In this document: piece by piece, positions 26,760-33,462 of the stretch
Numbering within the stretch: the stretch's first letter is position 1
Layout of the letters: the number at the start of each line of letters is the position of its first letter
NCBI RefSeq assembly: GCF_014897315.1
Contig: NZ_JABUYL010000028.1
Span: 1 to 35,833 of the forward strand
Source of the DNA: Proteus sp. FME41
Lineage (GTDB): Bacteria; Pseudomonadota; Gammaproteobacteria; Enterobacterales; Enterobacteriaceae
Direction: 5' to 3'
Length of the DNA: 35,833 bases
Notes under the pieces: model-generated
Database searches by the model: none
What the model saw: the letters and a program-made list of their open reading frames with translations, nothing else
Told to the model about the DNA's origin: nothing
Translations under genes and position numbers: made by a program

Positions 26760-28175
26760 TCAGAATCTGTAAAGGCTAAATGGTTTTGGATCTAAAATAG
26801 GTTTTTTACCAAGTAATAAATCTGCCGTTAATTCTGCTGATACAGGGCTTTCTGTCATCCCCCAACCTGTTGCTGTATTAATCACTAAACCAGGGTATTC
26901 TTTAACTTCTGAAATAATTGGGTTTTCATCTGGTGCGATAGCCATTGCACCACTCCATTGATCAATTAATTTCGATTCTTTAAAGGCTGGGAATTCTGCT
27001 TTTAATTTTTCTAATGAAGCATTTAGCTCAGGTAAATCTGGCAGTGCTGTCATATTTCTAAATTGCTCAAACGGAGAAACTTCATCTAAGTTCCAATGCG
27101 TTGATTGCATAAATGAATTGATTAATTGTTCATTTAAAGAAATATGCACAGGGAAATCAGGTAGTGCTAATAATGGCAGATATTTATAACCATAAGTGAA
27201 AGATTCTTTCACTACTGGTGCCACAATAACACGAGGAGAAGTTGCATAAGTACCATCAGCTTGTTCACGGAAGAAAATGCCACCCGGTAAAGCGACGTTA
27301 CCACCCGGTGCCGTTGGTGAACCACTAATTAACTGTTGAGACTGATAGGCAGGCAGTGTTGGAACATCAACATTAAGGTTTTGCATAAATAGGCGCGACC
27401 AAACACCACCAGCAACAACAACTTGAGAAGTTTTAATTGCACCTTTCTCTGTTACAACGTCAGAAATCACACCCGCTTGTGTTTCTAAGCCACGAGCCGC
27501 ACATTGAGTGTAAATTCGAACGCCCATTTTTTTCGCGTATTCAGCCATAACGAAAGTTGCAACTTCAGGATCGAAGCTACCAGAATCTTCTTCAAAGCCA
27601 GCAATTTTCCAATCTGTTGTTGCACCGCGAAGACGTTGATTTAATTCAGCCCCTTCAATAATTCTGGTTTTAAATGGAATATCTGAGCCAACATTTTGAC
27701 TTCTTTCGTCAATCCATTTTCTTACGTTTACTAAATCTTCTTCATCAAGAGGAACTTCAACGCGACCTTGTGTACGATATGTGGTATCAATACCTACTTT
27801 CGCATTCATTTCACGCCAGCGATATTTACCTAGATGGTGTAATAAGAACGTTTCATCCGGCATTTTATAGCTAATTGCTTGACCGTAGAATCTAGAAGAT
27901 TGCTCACCCGCGATATTACCTTTCTCAACAATAACAACCGATAAACCCCGTTCTACAAGATTAATGGCGGTCATAATACCGAGAATACCCGCACCAATAA
28001 CAACAACATCAGCTTGTTTTGGTAAAGCCCCTTCCGTACCTTCAACAAAACCATGTCTTGGTGTACCCGGAACAAAGCGCCCTTCGCGAGTTAACACTGG
28101 TGTTAAAATCCCCGCACCAGCCGCTACAGCAACGACTGTTCCACCAATGATAAATTTTCTTCTAGATATCGCCAT
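26760..28175 (-). CDS. lad: Membrane L-amino acid deaminase (FAD)
   Basis: A 471-residue FAD-dependent L-amino acid deaminase that converts L-amino acids to 2-oxo acids and ammonia, passing electrons to the respiratory chain rather than making hydrogen peroxide. It is the marker activity of Proteus, Providencia and Morganella. The N terminus has a twin-arginine-like SRRKFI followed by a hydrophobic anchor (residues 8-28). The Rossmann motif GAGILG (61-66) binds FAD, and a second FAD segment lies at VINTATGWGMTESP near the C terminus. The sequence agrees with my recollection of the P. vulgaris enzyme nearly throughout, which identifies the genus. An upstream in-frame ATG would give 483 residues, but AAGGAA fits ATG 28175. 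The 2-oxo acids act as weak siderophores in Proteus. It is a single-gene unit with a repeat-containing upstream region. Confidence 0.95.
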   Translation of the reverse strand: MAISRRKFIIGGTVVAVAAGAGILTPVLTREGRFVPGTPRHGFVEGTEGALPKQADVVVIGAGILGIMTAINLVERGLSVVIVEKGNIAGEQSSRFYGQAISYKMPDETFLLHHLGKYRWREMNAKVGIDTTYRTQGRVEVPLDEEDLVNVRKWIDERSQNVGSDIPFKTRIIEGAELNQRLRGATTDWKIAGFEEDSGSFDPEVATFVMAEYAKKMGVRIYTQCAARGLETQAGVISDVVTEKGAIKTSQVVVAGGVWSRLFMQNLNVDVPTLPAYQSQQLISGSPTAPGGNVALPGGIFFREQADGTYATSPRVIVAPVVKESFTYGYKYLPLLALPDFPVHISLNEQLINSFMQSTHWNLDEVSPFEQFRNMTALPDLPELNASLEKLKAEFPAFKESKLIDQWSGAMAIAPDENPIISEVKEYPGLVINTATGWGMTESPVSAELTADLLLGKKPILDPKPFSLYRF

Positions 28176-28235
28176 TTTACACGTTCCTTTTACTCGATGA
28201 ATTATTAGCATTAAAACAATAACGCTATCTTATTT

Positions 28236-28268
28236 CATTTGTAAAGCATTAGTAAAGTATTTGTAAAA
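28236..28268. repeat. Three 11-bp direct repeats upstream of lad
   Basis: CATTTGTAAAG, CATTAGTAAAG and TATTTGTAAAA follow each other without a gap, 61-93 bases before the lad start. On the lad strand they read TTTACAAATA-like elements, which overlap possible -35 sequences (TTTACT, 18 bases, TAAGAT). Their one-turn spacing suggests a regulator binding one DNA face. Confidence 0.55.
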
Positions 28269-29147
28269 TATTTTATCCTGTTTTTTCCATCAAAATTTGT
28301 ACTATTTAATTTACTTATACAAAGAAGGGAGATAATCACCACATTGTTTTTTATCGATTATTTAAAGCCTTTGAGTAAAATAGAGGCACCCTACCCTAGT
28401 CGTTTAATTTGATTTTTAACTAGGATATGAAATATTTCACTACTATGACAATTTGGTCTATTTGCTAAAAGCATATATTTTTTTATTCAAATAACCAAAG
28501 TGCTAATTGAAAATAATAAATTTCTTAACAAATAATCCGCAAGATTATTAATGTAACTGAGGTATAAAAGCATATAAAAAATAACAGTCACTATTTTAAC
28601 TATAATTTTTGACTGATAATTTAATCGCTATTTGGAAGAAAATAGGGAGGTAATAAAAATAGTCATCTTTAGATAATATTTATCTCTATACTTGATTAAA
28701 TATTAAGTGGTCATTTTTCAACCAAAACAAAAATAAGTCGTTTTTTGATTGGCATTATAAAAGTGATGTCATTTTTTCTTTATAAATCAACGCTGTTACA
28801 ATTTGAAACAAAATACACATTTTGTTACATATTAAAAATCCATGTACATTAGAACAGACTGGCTTTAGCGAGATTTCGGACATTTACGAAAGTGAATCGT
28901 ATAAGTAAATACACTTATTATAAGAAACGAAAGCAGTAAATATCGTGTGAACAATTATTTTACGCGAAGTCACTTATCCTACGAGGATACAACGCCCTTT
29001 CTCTCTCCCCCTTTCTTTACTTCCCTCCAAAATTACTTAAGCTACTCTTATCAAATCGCAGTGCGCACTGGCTGATTTTTATCGAAAGGACTTCAACAAA
29101 ATGATTTTGTTGAGAAACGATTACTCACTGTAAATTAAGGACTTGCC
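28269..29147 (+). promoter_or_regulatory. Long leader and promoter region of the hcp operon
   Basis: About 880 bases with no gene. Inverted repeats seen are AACAAAAT-ACAC-ATTTTGTT (28807-28826), CAGTGCGCACTG (29059-29070, perfect) and a 21-bp palindrome at 29093-29113 whose arms again contain AACAAAAT/ATTTTGTT. A pyrimidine-rich tract lies at 28995-29028. Base composition rises from very AT-rich to balanced after about 28860. AAGGA at 29137-29141 is the hcp ribosome site. No confident -35/-10 or sigma-54 promoter was identified. Confidence 0.5.
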
Positions 29148-29666
29148 ATGCCAACTCCATGCTATATCTCTATCGAAGGGAAAACCCAAGGTAACATCAC
29201 TGCGGGTGCATTTACCGCAGAATCCGTCGGTAATATTTATGTTCAAGGCCACGAAGATGAAATGCTGGTGCAAGCATTCTCTCACGTAGTCACCGTACCG
29301 ACTGATCCACAATCGGGTCAGCCTTCAGGTCAACGTGCCCATAAACCATTCCGTTTTACGGTGGCGTTAAACAAAGCCGTTCCCCTGCTGTATAACGCAT
29401 TAGCCTCAGGCGAAATGCTGCCAAAAACCACGTTAAAATGGTATCGCACTTCGGTTGAAGGGAAACAAGAGCATTTCTTCACCACCACATTAACTGATGC
29501 GACTATCGTCAACATCGATTGCCAAATGCCACACTGCCAAGATCCAGCCAAATCAGACTTCACACAACTGATCGAAGTCTCTCTTTCTTATCGCAAAATT
29601 GATTGGGAACACACGGTTGCAGGCACGTCTGGCTCTGACGACTGGCGCGCCCCTCTCGAAGGTTAA
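29148..29666 (+). CDS. hcp: Hcp, T6SS inner-tube protein
   Basis: A 172-residue Hcp-family protein. Hexameric rings of Hcp stack into the tube propelled by the T6SS sheath, and Hcp can also carry cargo. The family start MPTPCYISIEGKTQG, then FTAESVGNIYVQGHEDEMLVQ, the HKPFRFTVALNKAVPLLYNA segment and LIEVSLSYRKIDWEH are characteristic of enterobacterial Hcp. Coding composition is visibly richer in G+C than the flanking AT-rich DNA, with codon choice like a highly expressed gene. It is the first gene of an orphan effector operon, followed by a hairpin and then vgrG. The same order (hcp, vgrG, further effector genes) is known for the ids and idr loci of Proteus mirabilis. Confidence 0.95.
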   Translation: MPTPCYISIEGKTQGNITAGAFTAESVGNIYVQGHEDEMLVQAFSHVVTVPTDPQSGQPSGQRAHKPFRFTVALNKAVPLLYNALASGEMLPKTTLKWYRTSVEGKQEHFFTTTLTDATIVNIDCQMPHCQDPAKSDFTQLIEVSLSYRKIDWEHTVAGTSGSDDWRAPLEG

Positions 29667-29676
29667 TCCTTCTTTT

Positions 29677-29702
29677 CACCTACACACCAAAGTGTGTGGG
29701 TG
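29677..29702 (+). terminator. Hairpin attenuator between hcp and vgrG
   Basis: CACCTACACAC and GTGTGTGGGTG form an 11-bp stem with one G-U pair and loop CAAA, followed by TTTCTTTGCATTTTCTT. It looks like an intrinsic terminator but precedes vgrG in the same operon, so it probably lets only part of transcription through, making far more Hcp than VgrG. Confidence 0.7.
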
Positions 29703-29767
29703 TTTCTTTGCATTTTCTTAATGGATAAAACAAGCGGTAGCTTGCTCAGTGGATATTGGAGCGAAAG

Positions 29768-31888
29768 ATGTTTGCGAAAGATAAAAAAAATAATCTCACC
29801 TCTCAGCTTGGTGGATTAAAAAAGAAGGCGCTCGACAAAGCGCAAGAATTAGCGATTGCTAAAGCAACATCGACACTTTCGGCCTCTACTCAGCAAGCGC
29901 TCGCCACAGCAAAAACGGCACAACAAGGGCTTTCGCAAGCCTCGTCAATGGCCTCTCAAGCCTCATCGCTTATTCCCGGTGGCGGTTTTGCCGGTGGAAT
30001 AAATAACGACGATGTACCGGGGCTGACCTTCTCTGAAGGATTGGCTAAAAATAAAGCCTATGCACAGCTGTTAGATTCGCTATTAGGTGCGGTATCACCT
30101 TCTGGTTTAGTTTTCACTTGCCAAATTGCAGGCTTACCGGAAAGCACCTTTCAAGTCACGGAATTTAATTTAAATGAAGGGTTATCACGTTTATTTTCGC
30201 TGTCAATTAGCGCAGTCACCACCTTACCTTTTATCGATTTTCAATCGCTATTGGGTGTGGCGTCCTCGTTAACCATTAAGCGTAATGGTAAAGAAATCCG
30301 TACTGTACGCGGGATCTTAGCGGGTGCCGTACAAGGCAATACCGACGGTGTAAAAACGTGGTATCACTTCGATATTCGCCCTGAAATGTGGGTGATGACG
30401 CTTAATCAAGACAGCCGTATTTTCCAGCATAAAAAAGTGCCTGAGATTTTAAAAACGCTGTTGGAAGAAGCCCATATCAAAGCAGACAGCAAATTCTATC
30501 GCGATGATTTACACCAAAAACGCCCCTATATCACGCAAAAACGAGAATCCGCCTATGCGTTTTGGTGTCGTTTAGCCTTTGAAGAAGGGATTAACTTTTG
30601 GTTTGAAGAGAACCAACTGTTTTACAGCGATGAACATATGGGGATGACAGCGGGCATTCACCTGACCTATAACCCGCAAGCCGAAAGCGATATTACGGAT
30701 AGCACCGCGACCACATGGCAATACGGCGAATATCTCTGTGTGGATGAAACCATTCAGAAAGACAATAATTTTATCCGCCCTTCTTACCCACTGGCGCATC
30801 AAGCCAAATTAGAGAAAGGCGGTCAACATAGTGTGTTCGAAAGCTATGGACGCTTTCAAGAAGATGCACAAGCGGCCCCTTTCACGGCCATTCGTTTTGA
30901 ACAACTGCGCAACGGCAGTCGAGTTGGACGCGCCAGCACCAACTGTTTCGCCTTAATGCCGGGCAAGATTTTCTCGCTGAGCAATCACCCTAGTTTAATG
31001 ATGAATGATAACTGGCAAGTTATTCAAGTTTCGCATCATGGCGTACAGCCATTAGCAGATAACAGCGGTGGCGAAGGTACACAGCTTTCTAATAGTGTCG
31101 AGTTTATTCCCGGCACACAAGAATGGCGACCGCCACATCATTACAAACCGACGGCTGATGGCGATGAAGTTGCCACGGTGGTAGGCCCTCCCGGTGAAGA
31201 AATTTACGTCAATGAAGTGGGTGCCGTAAAAGTCTATTTTCATTGGGATCGCTATGGCAAACCCGATCACAGTGCCTCGTGCTGGGTGCGTGTAGCAATG
31301 GGTTGGAATGGCAATGGCTATGGTTTTTCTGCCGTACCGCGTATCGGGCAAGAGGTGATTGTCTCTTATCTTAATGGCGATATTGATAGACCGATTATCA
31401 CAGGGTGTACCTATAACGGTCGCAACGCACCCCCGCTGAAATTTCCTGAAAATATGACCCGCACAACAATCAAAACCAAAACCCATAAAGGGGATGGTTT
31501 TAACGAACTGCGCTTTGAAGATGCGGGTGGCAAGCAGGAGATTTTTATTCATGCGCAGAAGGATATGAATACGGTGGTGCTCAACAATCGCACCACGCAT
31601 GTACTCAATAGCCACACTGAGATCATCGATAAAAATCAAGAGATGCAAGTAAAAGGTAATCGGACTGAAACTATCAATGAAAATAACACCGAAACTGTCG
31701 GTCAGCATAAAAAAATCAGTGTGGGTAATACGTTAGCGATTGATGCAGGCGATGCCCTTGAACTGCGTTGCGGTGCCAGCGTGTTAAGAATGGATAGTGC
31801 AGGCCATATCACCATTAATGGTACGGAATTTAGTTTTGAAGCCTCAGGTCCGGTGCAGATCACGGGCAAAGATATTGACTTGAATTAA
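29768..31888 (+). CDS. vgrG: VgrG, T6SS spike protein with N-terminal extension
   Basis: A 706-residue trimeric spike that tips the Hcp tube and loads effectors. The gp27-like part begins near residue 113 (GLVFTCQIAGLPESTFQV) and includes RGILAG and RPEMW..TLNQDSRIFQ. The gp5-like OB fold and beta-helix follow (VNEVGAVKVYFHWDRYGKPD, SCWVRVAMGWNGNGYG, then FNELRFEDAGGKQEIFIHAQ), and the protein ends ITGKDIDLN without a C-terminal effector domain. An extension of about 112 residues rich in Ala, Ser and Gln precedes the core and may be a coiled coil. A TTG at 29756 is in frame, but GGAG at 29758-29761 fits ATG 29768. Composition is G+C-richer than the genes that follow it. Cargo is likely the Rhs protein via the DUF2169 and PAAR-like proteins. 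Confidence 0.95.
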   Translation: MFAKDKKNNLTSQLGGLKKKALDKAQELAIAKATSTLSASTQQALATAKTAQQGLSQASSMASQASSLIPGGGFAGGINNDDVPGLTFSEGLAKNKAYAQLLDSLLGAVSPSGLVFTCQIAGLPESTFQVTEFNLNEGLSRLFSLSISAVTTLPFIDFQSLLGVASSLTIKRNGKEIRTVRGILAGAVQGNTDGVKTWYHFDIRPEMWVMTLNQDSRIFQHKKVPEILKTLLEEAHIKADSKFYRDDLHQKRPYITQKRESAYAFWCRLAFEEGINFWFEENQLFYSDEHMGMTAGIHLTYNPQAESDITDSTATTWQYGEYLCVDETIQKDNNFIRPSYPLAHQAKLEKGGQHSVFESYGRFQEDAQAAPFTAIRFEQLRNGSRVGRASTNCFALMPGKIFSLSNHPSLMMNDNWQVIQVSHHGVQPLADNSGGEGTQLSNSVEFIPGTQEWRPPHHYKPTADGDEVATVVGPPGEEIYVNEVGAVKVYFHWDRYGKPDHSASCWVRVAMGWNGNGYGFSAVPRIGQEVIVSYLNGDIDRPIITGCTYNGRNAPPLKFPENMTRTTIKTKTHKGDGFNELRFEDAGGKQEIFIHAQKDMNTVVLNNRTTHVLNSHTEIIDKNQEMQVKGNRTETINENNTETVGQHKKISVGNTLAIDAGDALELRCGASVLRMDSAGHITINGTEFSFEASGPVQITGKDIDLN

Positions 31889-31898
31889 GAAGGTGAAA

Positions 31899-33110
31899 AT
31901 GGAATTTCGCAACTTAACCCCGTTTTCAGTCATGAATTACAAGATGTTAGATACCTCTGATATCGAGCATCATGTTGTCGTGATGAAAGTGGGTTACGAC
32001 TTACTACCCACACCAGAAATGGGGGGTTATCAGCCTCATCTTTCAACAAAATTTCCGCTGATTTTACAAGATGAGTATGTATCAACCATCAATACGTCTT
32101 CTGTTTTTTATGAAAGTGATTTAGCGCCTTTTAAACCTTTTTGTGATGTGATCATAAAAGGAATGGCGTATGCACCTAATGGCATTCCTAGCGAGTCGAT
32201 TGTCGCATCTGTCACCTTAATGGATGCAGAGAAAAACACCTTACTTTATAAACCATTACGTTGCACTGGTGTTCGGCAATTCATTTATGACGAGCAAAAA
32301 AAATCGTGGCAATTAACACGACCTAAACCTATACGACAATTACCAATAGATTATCGTTATGCTTTTGGGGGTGAAAATAAAATCTATGCCGATGAACAAT
32401 TACAACGCACATTAAATAAAGAAAATTTATTACCTGGATCAGTGCGTGTTAATCATCCCGAGGGGGAATCAGCGCCTATTGCACATGCTGCTTATGAATA
32501 TAATCCATTAGGACTAGGATTTATCACTCCGTGGTATCAGCAAGCAAAAGGTATTACCTCATTTTCAGCTCCTCAAATTGAATCATTAAGCACCCCCATT
32601 ACGGCTGATTGGATTAATCAGCAACTCAATGCTAGCACTTTTCAACAACAACCCGCGGGTTTTGGTGTTATTGGCCGAGCATGGTTACCGCGTCGTTTAT
32701 TAGCTGGTACTTATGATGATGAATGGATTAATTCTCGCCATCCGTATTTACCTTATGATTTTGATTTTCAATATTGGAATGGCGCGCCTGCTGACCAACA
32801 AATTCCTTACCCGAAAACTAATTTCACATTGAAATGTGAGAATTTGACCCCGCAAGGTTATTTGCAAACTACATTACCTGAGCATCGCCCTTTTGTTTTA
32901 TTGCGTATGCAAGATGGCTTGTTTATTCCTATCAAATTGAATTTAGACACACTTGTTATTGATACTGAAAAACAGCAACTTGCACTGACTTATCGACTAG
33001 CGTTTGAAGCATCACTTCCTATTCGCGTTTGTGAAGCCCGTTTTGAAATCAATCCTGATGCACCTTTAGTGCGTTTTGCCCAACCACAAGAGGCGCAAAC
33101 TCATGGCTGA
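31899..33110 (+). CDS. DUF2169-family T6SS effector adaptor
   Basis: A 403-residue DUF2169 protein. Members act as chaperones or adaptors that connect PAAR-like/Rhs effectors to VgrG. Visible family features are the opening FRNLTPFSVMNYKMLD, the DVIIKGMAYAP segment, the IDYRYAFGGEN motif, NPLGLGF and the late YNGAP-like YWNGAPADQQIPYP, with the length as expected. An in-frame GTG at 31893 exists, but AAGG at 31890-31893 is properly placed for ATG 31899, ten bases after vgrG. The 3' end overlaps the PAAR-like gene by eight bases. Base composition falls back toward the AT-rich average here, unlike hcp and vgrG, which marks a mosaic boundary near 31890. Confidence 0.88.
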   Translation: MEFRNLTPFSVMNYKMLDTSDIEHHVVVMKVGYDLLPTPEMGGYQPHLSTKFPLILQDEYVSTINTSSVFYESDLAPFKPFCDVIIKGMAYAPNGIPSESIVASVTLMDAEKNTLLYKPLRCTGVRQFIYDEQKKSWQLTRPKPIRQLPIDYRYAFGGENKIYADEQLQRTLNKENLLPGSVRVNHPEGESAPIAHAAYEYNPLGLGFITPWYQQAKGITSFSAPQIESLSTPITADWINQQLNASTFQQQPAGFGVIGRAWLPRRLLAGTYDDEWINSRHPYLPYDFDFQYWNGAPADQQIPYPKTNFTLKCENLTPQGYLQTTLPEHRPFVLLRMQDGLFIPIKLNLDTLVIDTEKQQLALTYRLAFEASLPIRVCEARFEINPDAPLVRFAQPQEAQTHG

Positions 33111-33459
33111 TAATTATATTGCAAGACAACAAGATGCTTGGCTCGTTATTAGTTTAGTCCCCGATGTTTGCAAAACACCAATAGGACCTTCAACTCCGCC
33201 GATCCCTTATCCCGTTGTGGCAAAACTCGAAACCGCTGTTGGCTCAGTGCCTACGGTTAGAGCAAATAACCACCCTGTTGTTGTTCTTAATCAAAGTGTT
33301 ATTCCCACCACAATGGGTGATGAAGCAGGTGCAGCAAAAGGGATAAAAAGTGGCACCGTGGCGGGTAAGTGTTACCCCAAAGAGCACTCGAAAAGCGTTA
33401 AGGTCAATAAAAAACCCATTTTACGTCATGGGGATAAGTTTTGGATGAATGGGGAATAA
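33103..33459 (+). CDS. DUF4150 PAAR-like spike tip protein
   Basis: A 118-residue stand-alone PAAR-like protein of the DUF4150 type, which sharpens the VgrG tip and links it to an effector. Features are CKTPIGPSTPPIPYPV near residues 24-39, TVRANNHPVVVLNQSVIPTT and the glycine-rich GTVAGKCYPKEHSKSVKVN before a short C terminus with LRHGDKFWMN. ATG 33103 has GAGG at 33090-33093 and overlaps the stop of the DUF2169 gene, so the two are coupled. A longer reading with a TTG upstream start inside the DUF2169 gene is unlikely. The Rhs gene starts three bases after its stop, which points to this being the dedicated tip for that Rhs protein. Confidence 0.88.
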   Translation: MADNYIARQQDAWLVISLVPDVCKTPIGPSTPPIPYPVVAKLETAVGSVPTVRANNHPVVVLNQSVIPTTMGDEAGAAKGIKSGTVAGKCYPKEHSKSVKVNKKPILRHGDKFWMNGE

Positions 33460-33462
33460 CAC

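Noticed and set aside
28440-28900. Small RNA gene or sigma-54 promoter upstream of hcp
   Set aside because: I looked for TGGC-N8-TGC type elements and for a promoter-plus-terminator pair. No convincing match was found, so only inverted repeats are reported.
31052-31708. 218-residue open frame on the minus strand inside vgrG
   Set aside because: It lies wholly antisense to a well-supported gene, shows no recognisable motif and has no ribosome site. It is a by-product of codon bias in vgrG.
33076-33102. Longer PAAR-like protein starting at a TTG inside the DUF2169 gene
   Set aside because: No ribosome site fits that start. GAGG correctly precedes ATG 33103, and the extra residues do not match the family.
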